A DNA stretch of 64,000 bases from an uncultured Clostridium sp. (GCA_948466265.1 CAOJZU010000001.1:103290-167289); one strand, 5' to 3'. Counted from the first letter of the stretch, positions 1 to 11,941 are shown. The notes: a model not told the origin generated them from the sequence alone. Numbers and translations are program-made.

Positions 1-711
1 CTATTTGTTTGCATCATTATATCATCCATATTAACATCATCTTCTTTAGTCTCTCCGGTCTTCTGCTTCAGCTTTAACCAAATCCTTTTTTTGTTTCTTT
101 TGCATAGATGTTGTAATTCTCATTGAAATAAAAGTAGATATTACATATAAAACAGGAATTACATATGTTTTCCAATCTGATATATCTCTAGATGGTATAC
201 TACTTAAATCAAGTCCTAAAAATTCCATATTTATATATACATTTTCATCACTACTTGCTTTTTCTCTAATAATAGATATTTCAGGATAAGCATCTTTTGC
301 CCCTCCTTCATTTATTTCATTAGTATATTGTTCTATAATTTTAGGGTCAACTTTTTTCATATAAGTTAATGGACTTCTTACTAAATAGAATATTGAAAAT
401 AACAATATTATTTGAACAATAGCACTAAAACATCCTCCAAATGGATTAACTTTCTCCCTTTTATACACTTCCATCGTTTCTCTCTGAAGCCCTTCAGGAT
501 TATTTTTATATTTAACTTGTAATTTTTTTATCTCTTCTTGTACTTTCGCAGTCTTTTTCATTGTTTTTTGTTGACTAATTGATATTGGCAATAATACGAT
601 CTTAATTAATATTGTAAATAATATAATAGCCAATCCATAATTCTGTAAAAAACCATATAAAAAGTTTAACAAATATCCAAATAAATTTGCAAAAAATGCT
701 ATCATTTGCAC
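1..711 (-). CDS. yidC: Membrane protein insertase YidC/OxaA (C-terminus runs off window)
   Basis: Inserts proteins into the cytoplasmic membrane with or without SecYEG. The sequence shows N-terminal hydrophobic segments, the YidC2-type stretch with FGGCFSAIVQ and two later membrane helices, and a basic tail (about 220 residues before the shift), as in the short Firmicutes form. It lies just downstream of yidD, rnpA and rpmH, the standard order. In the zero frame it stops at 46 after EAEDRRD; a CGG at 55-57 permits a +1 shift to GETKEDDVNMDD..., which stays open to the window edge, so the true end is probably outside. The Met-rich acidic tail in the shifted frame resembles the hydrophilic ends of other YidC proteins. 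Family call is firm; the tail is inference. Confidence 0.9.
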
Positions 712-725
712 TATCCTCCACTACT

Positions 726-935
726 TTATTTTAATGGGTCATACCCACCTTTTGAAAATGGATTGCATTTAATAATTCTTTTTACACCATAAAAAACTCC
801 TTTAAATGCACCATATTTTTCAATTGCTTGTTTTGTATACTCTGAACAAGTTGGGTAAAATTTGCAGTTATTTCCAAGCATTGGAGAAATATGTTTTTGG
901 TATTTATTTATAAAATAAATTAAAACCTTCTTCAA
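726..935 (-). CDS. yidD: Membrane protein insertion efficiency factor YidD
   Basis: 69 residues, the usual size for the haemolytic-domain YidD family, a membrane-associated helper of YidC. The family signature is clear: YQKHISPMLGNNCKFYPTCSEY, with conserved Cys residues, then the KCNPFSKGGYDP ending. It sits 14 bases upstream of yidC and downstream of rnpA, so it is likely co-transcribed with both. It has no in-frame CGG. Confidence 0.95.
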   Translation of the reverse strand: MKKVLIYFINKYQKHISPMLGNNCKFYPTCSEYTKQAIEKYGAFKGVFYGVKRIIKCNPFSKGGYDPLK

Positions 936-970
936 CTGTCTTCCTCTCTACCTCCAAATTTTAGCTTTTA

Positions 971-1324
971 TTATACTTGTCCTATTTTATCTAAAATGAA
1001 TATAATATCTTTTTGAATATCCCTGAATTCTAAAGAGTCTATCTCTTGATTTTTCTTTACTAAGAAAACTAAGCTTTTTCCCACTCCAAACTTATCTTCA
1101 TTTAATCTATAGCTTTCTTTTATTAATCTTTTTATACGATTTCTTTTTACTGCTTTTCCCATTTTTGTCTTTATTGCAATTCCTATTTTATTTACTTTAA
1201 GATTATTGTTTAATACAAAACTTTCTATATATTTTCCAGAATAGTATTTACCCTTTTTTAAAACAAGCCTAAATTCATAATTTTTTTTTAGCATCTCTGT
1301 TTTTTTCATATTTCTTACATACAA
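971..1324 (-). CDS. rnpA: Ribonuclease P protein component
   Basis: Protein subunit of RNase P, which removes 5' leaders of pre-tRNAs. The conserved basic RNR-type helix is visible (KAVKRNRIKRLIKES) after an N-terminal part starting MLKKNYEFRLVLKKG. Length about 112-117 residues, normal. Two starts are possible: ATG at 1324 or ATG at 1309 (MKKTEMLKK), the second matching relatives better. It follows rpmH across a terminator-like hairpin. No in-frame CGG. Confidence 0.93.
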   Translation of the reverse strand: MYVRNMKKTEMLKKNYEFRLVLKKGKYYSGKYIESFVLNNNLKVNKIGIAIKTKMGKAVKRNRIKRLIKESYRLNEDKFGVGKSLVFLVKKNQEIDSLEFRDIQKDIIFILDKIGQV

Positions 1325-1335
1325 AAACCTTATGC

Positions 1336-1368
1336 AAAAAGGACCTAAAACATTTTATTTAGGTCCTA
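1336..1368 (-). terminator. Hairpin between rpmH and rnpA
   Basis: On the minus strand a stem AGGACCTAAA / TTTTAGGTCCT is followed by a T run. It lies between rpmH and rnpA, so it probably attenuates transcription from the strong rpmH promoter into rnpA–yidD–yidC, lowering their level relative to the ribosomal protein. Confidence 0.75.
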
Positions 1369-1379
1369 CGCTTTTGCTT

Positions 1380-1514
1380 TTATGCACTTAGTTTTTTTCT
1401 TCCTTTTAATCTTCTTGCTTTTAATATATTTCTACCAGATTTTGTTTTCATTCTCTTCATGAAACCATGTTCCTTCTGTCTTTGAATCTTTTTTGGTTGA
1501 TATGTTCTTTTCAT
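1380..1514 (-). CDS. rpmH: 50S ribosomal protein L34
   Basis: 44-residue ribosomal protein L34, starting [18 protein letters not shown] and continuing with the conserved [19 protein letters not shown] core and a basic end. Size and sequence match the family throughout. The ATG at 1514 follows an AGGAGGTGC ribosome site. It is the first gene of the minus-strand group rpmH–rnpA–yidD–yidC and has its own consensus promoter. Confidence 0.98.
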   Translation of the reverse strand: MKRTYQPKKIQRQKEHGFMKRMKTKSGRNILKARRLKGRKKLSA

Positions 1515-1560
1515 TTTGCACCTCCTACGTTAATTTCTTAAGAATAAATATAACATTAAA

Positions 1561-1589
1561 ATTATACATTATTTAAACTTTACTGTCAA
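1561..1589 (-). promoter_or_regulatory. Consensus sigma-A promoter of rpmH
   Basis: On the minus strand TTGACA, 17 bases, TATAAT: a perfect consensus. It lies about 50 bases upstream of the rpmH start and should drive the whole minus-strand group. Confidence 0.85.
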
Positions 1590-1617
1590 GCTTTTGATTA
1601 ATTTTTCTTACGGAAAT

Positions 1618-1699
1618 AAGGAAATAATTTTTTCTTTCCACATTTTTTTAGATTTTTTCCACATTCTGCTTGACATTTTTTTCTATTTTTTGATATATT
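1618..1699 (+). promoter_or_regulatory. dnaA promoter and upstream DnaA-box-like sites
   Basis: TTGACA (1670-1675), an 18-base spacer and TATATT (1694-1699) form a good sigma-A promoter 48 bases before the dnaA ATG. Just upstream are two TTTCCACA / TTTTCCACA sequences that resemble DnaA boxes (TTATCCACA), so autoregulation by DnaA and a role in the bipartite origin are likely. Box assignment is by similarity only. Confidence 0.6.
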
Positions 1700-1747
1700 A
1701 TTTAGTGTTATATAAAAAATAAAGCAAATAAAAATGGAGGAAACAAT

Positions 1748-3082
1748 ATGAAAGAAAATTACCAAGAATTAATGAATACAGTTAAAACTCTTGCAAGAGA
1801 TGGAATGAACTCTATTGCTTATGATACATGGATGTCCTCTCTTGAAATCTTTTCAGTAGAGGGAAATTTGGTAACTCTAATTGTTCCTTCTTCTTTTTTC
1901 GCAGATCAACTTAAACCTTATGAATTATACTTACAAAATTGTTTCAAAGCTGCAACTAATAAAATGTATAATATATCCTATATTTCAGCTGAAGATATGA
2001 AAAAAATAAATCAAGATTCTATGGTTTTTAGTGTACATAATCAAAATATGTCAACTAATCTTAATCCAAAATATACTTTCAGCACCTTTGTAATTGGGGA
2101 AAATAACAAATTTGCACAAGCCGCTGCTTATGCTGTTTCAGAAGCACCAGGAACTTCATATAATCCACTTTTTATTTATGGTGGAGTAGGTCTTGGCAAA
2201 ACACATTTAGTTCATGCAGCAGGTAATGAAATATTAAGAAGATACCCAAGCAAAAAGATTATATATGTCTCTTCAGAAAAATTCACAAATGATTTTATAA
2301 ATGGAATAAAAGATAATTCTAATGAAAATTTCAGACAAAAATACAGAAACGTAGATGTCTTAATAATAGATGATATTCAATTTATAGCTGGAAAAGAGGG
2401 AATACAAGAAGAATTTTTTCACACTTTTAATGCAATTCGTGAAAATAATGGACAAATAATTTTAACTTCTGATAAGCCACCAAAAGATATAAATCCCTTA
2501 GAAGAAAGATTAAAGTCAAGATTTGTAGATGGCCTTTTAGTAGATATTTCTAATGCTAATTATGAAACAAGGCTTGCTATTTTAAGACAAAAAGTACAAC
2601 TTGAAAGCATTGTAATAGATGATATAGTACTTTCAAATATCGCAACTAAAATTGACACAAATATTAGAGAGTTAGAGGGGACTTTAAATAAAATAGTTGC
2701 AAAAGCAACCTTAACACATAGTCCAATAACATTTGAACTTGCTGAAAATGCTATTGCAGATATAATTGCTCATAAGGAAAAAGTTATTTCTTCTGATTAT
2801 ATAAAGACAACTGTTTCCAAATATTTTAATATTGATGTTAAAGATATGGATAGTTCAAAACGTTCTAATGATATAGCATTTCCTAGACAAATTGCAATGT
2901 TTTTATGCCGTGAACTTGCAAAAATGCAATATAAAAATATAGGAAATAACTTTGGAAATAGAGATCATTCAACTGTTATGCATGCTTGTAGTAAAATCGA
3001 GCTAGAAATAAAAAATAATAAAGAAACATTTATGCATGTGGATAATTTAAAAAATATTATAATGAAACCAACAGAGGTATAA
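1748..3082 (+). CDS. dnaA: Chromosomal replication initiator DnaA
   Basis: 444 residues, normal length. Domain I at the N-terminus, a short linker, then the AAA+ core with Walker A GGVGLGKTHL (about residue 150), Walker B VLIIDDIQF, sensor motifs and RFVDGL; the C-terminal domain IV carries the DnaA-box-binding signature RDHSTVMHA. It unwinds oriC and loads the helicase. RBS GGAGG 6 bases before ATG. It has no in-frame CGG, so unlike its neighbours the gene is continuous. Confidence 0.99.
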   Translation: MKENYQELMNTVKTLARDGMNSIAYDTWMSSLEIFSVEGNLVTLIVPSSFFADQLKPYELYLQNCFKAATNKMYNISYISAEDMKKINQDSMVFSVHNQNMSTNLNPKYTFSTFVIGENNKFAQAAAYAVSEAPGTSYNPLFIYGGVGLGKTHLVHAAGNEILRRYPSKKIIYVSSEKFTNDFINGIKDNSNENFRQKYRNVDVLIIDDIQFIAGKEGIQEEFFHTFNAIRENNGQIILTSDKPPKDINPLEERLKSRFVDGLLVDISNANYETRLAILRQKVQLESIVIDDIVLSNIATKIDTNIRELEGTLNKIVAKATLTHSPITFELAENAIADIIAHKEKVISSDYIKTTVSKYFNIDVKDMDSSKRSNDIAFPRQIAMFLCRELAKMQYKNIGNNFGNRDHSTVMHACSKIELEIKNNKETFMHVDNLKNIIMKPTEV

Positions 3083-3399
3083 TATCAAATAAAACTATTA
3101 TTTACTAAAAATTTCTGTTTGTAAAAATAATCATAATAAAATAATTCTCAAATCTTACTTACGGACAAGCCCCATACATTATGCACACAATTTTGTTTAT
3201 AACCTGTTTATAATATGTTTATATATTAGTTATTCACTTTTTTAATTTTTTATTGTGTATATGTTTTAAAGTTATCAACAAGTTATAGACAATAATTTAC
3301 CTTACGGACAGTATGTCCTACTTCAGTTTTCCACACAATTAACACACCTACTAATACTACTACTAAAAATATTATATAAATATAAAGGAGGAAAAGCCC
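3083..3399 (+). other. oriC-type intergenic region with DnaA-box-like sites
   Basis: 317 bases without a gene between dnaA and dnaN. It is very AT-rich and contains TTATGCACA (about 3179), TTATCAACA (about 3273) and TTTTCCACA (about 3329), matching TTATNCACA-type DnaA boxes perfectly or with one change, plus AT runs suitable for unwinding. Two copies of TTACGGACA (about 3160 and 3303) occur in it. A strong GGAGG precedes dnaN. The role as origin is inferred from position and these sites. Confidence 0.7.
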
Positions 3400-4519
3400 A
3401 TGAAATTTGTATGTGAAAAAACAAATTTAATTAAAGCCATTAATTCCGTAGTAAAAGGTGTATCTTCTAAAACACCAATGCCAATATTAGAAGGTATACT
3501 AATTCAAACAAATGATAATCAAGTAAAATTAACAACCTATGATTTAGAATTAGGTATAGAATATGTAATAGACTGTGAAGTAATAGAACAAGGAAATACA
3601 GTAGCTAATGCAACAATGTTTAGTGAAATTATAAAAAAACTTCCAGACACAGAAATTACAATATATTTAGATGACAAAGATTTACTTGTAATAGAATGTG
3701 AAGGATCCTTATATAAACTTGCAACAATGAATCCAGTAGAATTTCCAGAACTTCCTAATATAGAAGAGGAAAATTCTATTTCTTTAGAACAAAAAACATT
3801 AAAAGAAATGATTGGAAAAACAATATTTGCAGTAAGTACAGAAGTACATAGACCAATATTTACAGGATGTTTGTTTGAAATAAAAAATGGAAAGATAAAT
3901 GTAGTTGCAGTAGATCGGATATAGGTTAGGATGGAAAAATAAAGTATTAGAAGAAAATATAAACGATTTTAAAGTGGTAATACCAGGAAAAACGTTAAGT
4001 GAAGTTAATAAGATAATATCAGATTCATTTGAAAAAATAAGAATAAGTGTAGCTAAAAATCAAGCATTATTTGAAATGGAAAACTGTAAAATAGTTACAA
4101 GATTATTAGAAGGAGAATTCTTAGATTATGAAAAAGTAATTCCGAAAACATGGGAAACAAAAGTAAGAGCAAATAAAAGAGAATTACAAGAAAGTTTTGA
4201 AAGGGTAAGTTTAATTTCAATGTCTAGCATAGAGAAAGAGAGAAAATATCCAGTAAAAGTAGACATAGAAATAGGAAAAATTGTAATATCTTGTAAAAAT
4301 CAAGCAGGAGATGCTAAAGAAGAAATATTATTAACAACAGAGGGAAAAAACTTAGAGGTAGGGTTTAATCCAAAATATTTCTTAGATGCATTAAAGGCAA
4401 TAGAGGATGAAGAAATATTTATAGAATTTGGAAGTAGTTTATCACCATCTATTATAAAATCAGTAGAAGATACAGGAGATTATGTATATATGATTTTACC
4501 AATAAGAATACAAGAATAG
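3400..4519 (+). CDS. dnaN: DNA polymerase III beta clamp (one CGG +1 site)
   Basis: Sliding clamp that tethers polymerase III to DNA. With one +1 shift it is 372 residues, normal for bacterial clamps. It starts MKFVCEKTNLIKAINSVVKGV and ends with the typical YMILPIRIQE. The frame changes at CGG 3916-3918: zero frame gives AVDRI then stop, whereas skipping the C gives AVDGYRLGWK, the invariant clamp motif VDGYRLA. No start signal is present for a separate second gene at that point. Without the shift the clamp would lack its third domain, so this essential protein needs the recoding. Confidence 0.95.
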
Positions 4520-4529
4520 AGGAATACAT

Positions 4530-5641
4530 ATGTATATAAATAAAATAAATCTTACTAATTTTAGAAATTATGAAGAACAAGAAGTGATTTTAGATAAAAA
4601 TATAAATATATTTTATGGAAATAATGCACAAGGAAAAACAAATCTTTTAGAAGCAATTTATTTGTGTGCAATAGGGAAGTCTTATAGAACAAATAGAGAT
4701 AAAGAATTAGTTAAAGAAAATAAGGGATTTTTAACAGCAAGTGTACAGTATGAAAAAAAAGATAGAGAAGGTAAAATAAGTGTAAATATATCAGAAAAGA
4801 AGGTTATTTCTGTAAATAATATAAAAATAAAAAAAATGAGCGAAGTGTTAGGAAATATAAATGTTGTTTTATTTAATCCTGATGATATAAATATATTTAA
4901 AGAAGGACCATCTAAAAGAAGGAGAATTTTAGATGTAATGATAAGTCAGCTAAGACCTTCATATATATATAATTTAAATATTTATAATAAAGTATTAGAG
5001 CAGAGAAACAATTATTTAAAACAAATAAAATATGAAAATAAATCTGAGGAAATGCTTGAAATTTGGGAACTGAAACTTGCAGATTATGCAGATGTTATAA
5101 ATGCATATAGAAAAGAATTTGTGGAAAAGATAATGAACAAAATAGTAAATATACATGAAAAAGTAACTAACAACAAAGAAGAAATAAAAATAGAATATAC
5201 TTCTGATTTTAGAAGTAAAGAAGAATTTATAGAAAAAATGAAAAAAAATAGAAAAACGGATGTAATTAGAGGATTTTCAGGAATTCGGAATCCATAGAGA
5301 TGACTTAAAATTATATATAAATGGAAAAGAACTTCGGCATATATGGTTCTCAAGGACAACATAGAAGTGCAATTTTATCTATAAAACTTAGTGAATTAGA
5401 AATAATAAAAGAAGACGTAGATGAAAATCCAATTTTATTATTAGATGACTTTATGTCAGAGCTTGATAAAGAAAGAAGAGAAAATTTTTTAGAAGATGTA
5501 AAAGATACTCAAATAATAATTACCTGTACAGATAAATTAGAAATAAAAAATGAGAAAAAGAAGAATTTTTTTGTAGAAAATCGGAAAGATAAAAAGTATT
5601 TGATTTTTTTTGAAAACAATAATATAATGTATAAGATTTAA
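4530..5641 (+). CDS. recF: DNA replication and repair protein RecF (two CGG +1 sites)
   Basis: SMC-like ATPase for recombinational gap repair. With two +1 shifts it has 369 residues, a normal RecF. Walker A GNNAQGKTNLLEAI (about residue 30), FNPDD and PSKRRRILD are present; after the shift at 5286 the conserved GIHRDD appears, and after the shift at 5335 the ABC signature YGSQGQHRSAILSIKL followed by Walker B LLLDDFMSELD. Both breaks are at in-frame CGG before a Gly codon. It starts 10 bases after dnaN and precedes gyrB, so the dnaN–recF–gyrB operon is intact under this reading. Confidence 0.95.
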
Positions 5642-5680
5642 GAAAAACAAAAGTTACAACTTAGAAAGGAATGATAAACA

Positions 5681-7672
<1,992 letters not shown>

Positions 7673-7675
7673 AGC

Positions 7676-7704
7676 TTGACATAATAATAATGAGATAATA
7701 TAAT
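7676..7704 (+). promoter_or_regulatory. Perfect sigma-A promoter after gyrB
   Basis: TTGACA (7676-7681), 17-base spacer, TATAAT (7699-7704). No open reading frame of note follows; the promoter points at the structured RNA below. Confidence 0.85.
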
Positions 7705-7710
7705 GTAAAT

Positions 7711-7852
7711 ATGTTAAAAGTGCGATGCATTTGAGGTGAGGGAAAGCCACCGAAGTATCCAACACTTTTTTGAGACTACGAAGCTAAAACAACTAAGAAA
7801 AAAGCCTTTCCCTAGGTAGTCAAGTGGTGATCTATTAGATTGCCACTTTTTT
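7711..7852 (+). ncRNA. Structured small RNA of about 140 nt, unassigned family
   Basis: Lies between a perfect promoter and an intrinsic terminator and has no coding frame. Visible pairings: stem GGTG 7735-7738 with CACC 7748-7751; its loop GGGAAAG (7740-7746) can pair with CTTTCCC (7806-7812); GACTAC (7774-7779) with GTAGTC (7816-7821), which crosses the previous pairing and so would form a pseudoknot. The terminator stem is AAGTGG...CCACTT (7822-7848) with a T run. The piece CCACCGAAG and the closing GGTAGTC recall parts of lysine-type riboswitches, but I cannot match a full consensus and no metabolic gene follows directly. A stand-alone regulatory RNA is as likely. Confidence 0.6.
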
Positions 7853-7870
7853 AATATATAAAAATAAAGA

Positions 7871-7912
7871 TAGAGCTAATACTTAAGATAATTTTCTTAA
7901 GTATTAGCTCTA
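7871..7912. repeat. Perfect 18-bp inverted repeat
   Basis: Arms TAGAGCTAATACTTAAGA and its exact complement, separated by 6 bases. There is no adjacent T run long enough for a standard terminator, so its job is unclear; it could end transcripts from either side or be a remnant of a mobile repeat. Confidence 0.6.
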
Positions 7913-8467
7913 TAAAACTAATATTAATCTTAGGCTAGAACTAATATACCAAGCTTTTTCATTTAATATATATTGCTATATAACTAAACAATCAGCCAAA
8001 TACATTAATCTTTCGCTCGACTATAAGTACACCCATAATACATATATTCATCCAAAACGAGGGACTAATAACACGAACTATAAGATATAAATATAATCTT
8101 AACTTCGAATATATCCTATATAATTTAGCCACATATAAAACAAAAATAAAATGCAACTTACATACAAAGGATACACTCTCATCGCCGGCAAAATATAACC
8201 TAAAAGCAAAGCTATATTTCACCTTTGCACGAACAATACAAAGCTCTAAAATAAACCTCATATTGCTCTTAGTCCAACTAATATTAATTTTATAATAATA
8301 TTGTTAGCAAAATTAAGAAAAATATTTAAGTAAAAAATTAACAAAAAATCCAAAATAATACAAAAAGTTGATACTTTATGTTAAATATGATATAATAAAA
8401 GTAGATTTTAAACAAAAGCAAAAAGTAAAAAAAGCCATATTTGGCGTTTGAAAAAGGAGAGAGACAA
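7913..8467. other. Intergenic region without a convincing gene
   Basis: About 550 bases. A minus-strand frame of 89 codons (7992-8261) has repetitive, unconvincing composition and no good ribosome site. A possible promoter for the following gene is TTGATA (about 8367) with TATAAT (about 8393). I see nothing else. Confidence 0.5.
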
Positions 8468-9331
8468 ATGGAAAGAATGGTAGAGTATTATGACTACAGA
8501 GAAACAGTAAGTGAAATGCTTTTTCGGAATTTAGGAAAAGTGCTTACAGTTGTAACGGTTGGTTTTGTATTTACAGTAATGATGATAGCTGTAAACGGAA
8601 ATATGGAGATTGAAAACTTAGAGCGGAGCTTGAAAATGGAGCAAATTACTCAAAGAATTCAAAGAGCCATATGTTCAGAAAAGCCAATCATGGTCCAAAA
8701 GCCGAAGCTTGTAGTCGAAGCAATTGAAAAAGAAACAGAAATCTTTGAGGAAACAGAAGAAGTAGCAGAAATAGAAGATATTCAAGAAGAAGTAACAGAA
8801 AACAATGAAGTAGTAGAAGTAGAAGAAACTGCAAAGGCTAGCATTACTATTTTATCTGCAGAGGAGATAACAGAGGCAAAATCCATAAATTATAATCCTT
8901 CAGCAGAGGGAAAAGAAAGGCTTTGTAAAGTAGTTTTTGCAGAAGCCGGAATTGAAAGTTTTATGGGTCAAGTTTTAGTTGCAAATGTTGCGTACAATAA
9001 TATGATAGCACATGGATACACAGATTTGACTCAGGAACTCAAAGAAGGCAGATATTCTTGTATTGTAAATGGAGTAGTTTACAATGAAGGAAAACCGGTA
9101 GAAATAGAAGATATTCCTCAAAGCGTAAAAGACGCAGTAGAAGAGGCACTTAGAAATGACTACACTGAAGCTGTTTTAAAGGCAGAGGCCGAGAGACTTG
9201 GTATCACAGATAGTAAATACTGGGAAGGTGGAGCTATATACTTTTGTGCACCTGGCTGTGAAGGAAGAGAAAATGTAGAAGTAAAGTTTCAGCTTGGTGG
9301 TCATATGTTCTATCGAGATTGGAAGAAGTAA
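8468..9331 (+). CDS. SleB/CwlJ-type cell wall hydrolase, membrane anchored
   Basis: 287 residues from ATG 8468 (AAAGGAGAG upstream; an in-frame TTG at 8441 is less likely). One membrane helix near residues 22-42, an acidic Glu-rich linker, then a hydrolase_2 (SleB/CwlJ) domain from about residue 150: KVVFAEAGIESFMGQVLVANV, NDYTEAVLKAEAE and the GGHMFYRDW end. This family cuts spore cortex or vegetative peptidoglycan. It contains two in-frame CGG (8525, 8624) that must be read as Arg triplets, because the +1 frame stops two codons later in both. Base composition is somewhat richer in GC than neighbours. Followed by its own terminator. Confidence 0.85.
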   Translation: MERMVEYYDYRETVSEMLFRNLGKVLTVVTVGFVFTVMMIAVNGNMEIENLERSLKMEQITQRIQRAICSEKPIMVQKPKLVVEAIEKETEIFEETEEVAEIEDIQEEVTENNEVVEVEETAKASITILSAEEITEAKSINYNPSAEGKERLCKVVFAEAGIESFMGQVLVANVAYNNMIAHGYTDLTQELKEGRYSCIVNGVVYNEGKPVEIEDIPQSVKDAVEEALRNDYTEAVLKAEAERLGITDSKYWEGGAIYFCAPGCEGRENVEVKFQLGGHMFYRDWKK

Positions 9332-9336
9332 AAAGG

Positions 9337-9364
9337 GCAAGGAGGATATAACCTCCTTGCTTTC
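9337..9364 (+). terminator. Terminator of the SleB-like gene
   Basis: Stem GCAAGGAGG (9337-9345) with CCTCCTTGC (9352-9360), followed by TTTC, just after the stop codon. Confidence 0.75.
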
Positions 9365-9533
9365 TCCATTTTAAACACAAAGCTCGAAATTTGTCGAAAT
9401 CTTTTCCTTGACAAAACAAAATAAAAATTGTATAAACATGAATAGAAAATTATAATTCAAAAAGTTTTATTCAAAAATTTTAATTTCTAAGATTAAAAAC
9501 CACTAAATTTTAAAATTAAATAAGGAGAAATAT

Positions 9534-10106
9534 ATGCAGAAGAAAGAAAAAATATCTTTGCAAGAATGGATTCCATTGGATAATATCTTAGATAAAGGAA
9601 TTATCAGGTTAAAGACAGGAGAATTTATTAAAATTATAAATATAGTCCCCATAAATTATAATTTAAAATCGGATTTAGAAAAGATAGGAGTTTTAAACTC
9701 ATACAAAACATTTTTAAAAACCTGCAATTTTGATATTCAAATAATAGTACAAAGTAGCAAATCGGATTTATCAAAACATATTTCTAAAATCAAAGAAACT
9801 GTAAATAAAGAAAATAATTTAAATCTTTTAAAAATTTCAGAAAACTATATAAATTTTATAACAAAAATAAATAATGAAAAGAAATCTTCTTCAAAAAATT
9901 TCTATATTGTAATTAAAAATATAGCAAGACAAGAATTAAAAGAGAATGGGGAAAAAATTGCTATATCAGAATTAAATGAAAACTTTTTTAAAATAAAAGA
10001 ATGCTTATCAAGATGTGGAAATATGGCATATGAAATAGAAGAAAAAGAAGAATTAAAAGAGATATTATATACTTTTTTTAGTACTAGAAAAAACTTCTTA
10101 ACATAG
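9534..10106 (+). CDS. VirB4 N-terminal partner, T4SS locus A
   Basis: 190 residues with no membrane helix. The segment around residues 12-85 (WIPLDNILDKGIIRLKTGEF, INYNLKSDLEK, FDIQIIVQSSKSDLSKHISK) aligns by eye with the product at 47312 (FMEFDKVEDNMIVQKNGSRY, VNYDLMSSMEQ, IQIYVQTRTVNLEHSIGSYK), and both genes lie directly before a VirB4 ATPase. I read both as a detached VirB4 N-terminal module. RBS AAGGAG before ATG. No in-frame CGG. Function in conjugation-like secretion is inferred from the neighbour and the paralog. Confidence 0.6.
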   Translation: MQKKEKISLQEWIPLDNILDKGIIRLKTGEFIKIINIVPINYNLKSDLEKIGVLNSYKTFLKTCNFDIQIIVQSSKSDLSKHISKIKETVNKENNLNLLKISENYINFITKINNEKKSSSKNFYIVIKNIARQELKENGEKIAISELNENFFKIKECLSRCGNMAYEIEEKEELKEILYTFFSTRKNFLT

Positions 10107-10125
10107 TAAAAGGAGGGAAAATCAA

Positions 10126-11940
10126 ATAAAAGAGATTAATATAAGAAAAGAAAAACAAGAAATAAAAAAAGAATTTGAATTCATACAAGGAGCACTTTAT
10201 GATAAAGATTTTATAACACCCTCATATATAGATTTAAGTAATCCTAAATTTATTGAAATAGATGAAATGTACTATTCCACACTAATTTGTGTTAATTATT
10301 ATAGAGAGCAAGAAGAAATCATACTAAAAAGTTTGATTGATACAAATATAAATATGAATATATCAATATTTTATGAGAAACAAGATAGTTATAAAACAAT
10401 AAGAGATTTAACATATCATATAGGAAATGTAGGAGTTGAGTTAAAGGAAGGAAATCAAAATAAACAAGATATAGACATAGCCGCATTTAGCTATAATGAT
10501 GCAAGATACATAAGAAGAGAAATGCAAGTCAATGGAGAAGAAATCTATTATATGTATATATATCTAACAGTATTTTCTAATGATAAAAGAGAACTCGAAT
10601 ATCTAATAAATAAAGTAGAAGGAATATCACAAAGTAAAGGAATTCGGGACAAGAAGAGCATATTTTAGAGAAGAGCAAGGATATATTTCTACACTTCCTC
10701 TTATGATAAATCAAAATGAAATAAAAAATGTATCAAAAAGAAATATTCTAACAAGTGGACTTGTTTCAACATATCCATTTATATCATCTTCAATTTTTGA
10801 CGAAAATGGAATATTTATTGGAACAAATATATATAATGATTCTTTAGTATTTATAGATAGATATAATACAAGAAAATATAAAAATGCAAATATATGTATA
10901 TTTGGGACAAGTGGTGCACGGAAAATCTTATTATACAAAACTTATGATACTTAGAAATAAATTACTTGCAATAGAACAATATATAATAGACCCAGAAAGA
11001 GAATATATAAATATATGTGAAAATTTAGAAGGAACATTACTTAAAATAGGACCAATATCAGATACATATATAAATGTTTTTGATATAAGAAAAGAAAGTG
11101 TAGAAGATGCAGGGACAGGGTATTTAGCTACAAAGATTCGGAAAACTAATAGGATTTTTTAATTTAATATTTGGTGAAATGGATGAAGAAGAAAAAGCAA
11201 TAATTGAGGAAAAATTAATAGAATGCTATAAACTGAAAGGAATAACATTTGATGACAAAACTTTATATAAAGAGCAAAATGGAGAAAAGAAATTTAAGGA
11301 AAGCAGGGATATGCCGATACTTGAAGACTTGTATAACATACTTGAAGAACATGGAGAAACAAAAATTTTTAAAGTAAAATTAATCCCATTTATAAAAGGG
11401 TCATTAAAGTTTTTAAACAATTATACAAATGTAGAATTAGAAAACAACCTAATAATAGCAGATATATATGAATTAGGTGAAGAAAATATAAAGTATCGGC
11501 ATGTATATATTTACAGAACTTTTTTGGGATAAGATAAAGATAAATAGAGCTACTAAAAAAGCAATTTATTTAGATGAAATTTGGAGACTAATCGGAGTTA
11601 CCTCAAATAAATACGTTGCAAGCTTTATATATAAGATATTTAAGACAATAAGGAAGTATGGAGGAAGTGCTGTTGCAATAACACAAGATATATCAGACCT
11701 TTTTAGTTTAGAAAATCGGAACATATGGAAAAAGTATATTAAACAATTCAAGCATAAAAACTTTTTTCTCACTGGAAGAAGAAAACATAAAAATATTATG
11801 TGAATACTCAAATTTATCTGAAAAAGAAAAAATAGAGATAAAAACCCTTAAAAGAGGAGAATGTTTAATGTTTGCTCGGAGATGATCATATACTTACGAA
11901 GATAGAATCAGATGAATTTGAAAAGGAGATAATAAGTTAA
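10126..11940 (+). CDS. VirB4-like T4SS ATPase, locus A (six CGG +1 sites)
   Basis: 602 residues after six +1 shifts (10645, 10919, 11139, 11497, 11717, 11877). The second shift restores Walker A, GTSGAGKSYYTKLMILR; then IIDPEREYINICENLEG, KAIYLDEIWRLIG (Walker B) and AVAITQDISDLF follow, all typical of VirB4/TraC ATPases that power type IV secretion. Paralog of the ATPase at 48513. The frame opens after an AGGAGG (10111-10116) with ATA at 10126 as the best-spaced start; no ATG, GTG or TTG is available there. Overlap with the next gene is nil (1 base gap). Six shifts in one gene, tied for the most here. Confidence 0.85.
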
Positions 11941-11941
11941 A

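Noticed and set aside
7711..7852. Assigning the small RNA to the lysine riboswitch, SRP RNA or 6S RNA
   Set aside because: Only short pieces resemble the lysine element, the core is too short, and the SRP and 6S signatures are absent.
7992..8261. 89-codon minus-strand frame downstream of the small RNA
   Set aside because: Low-complexity hydrophobic sequence, no ribosome site, no recognisable domain.
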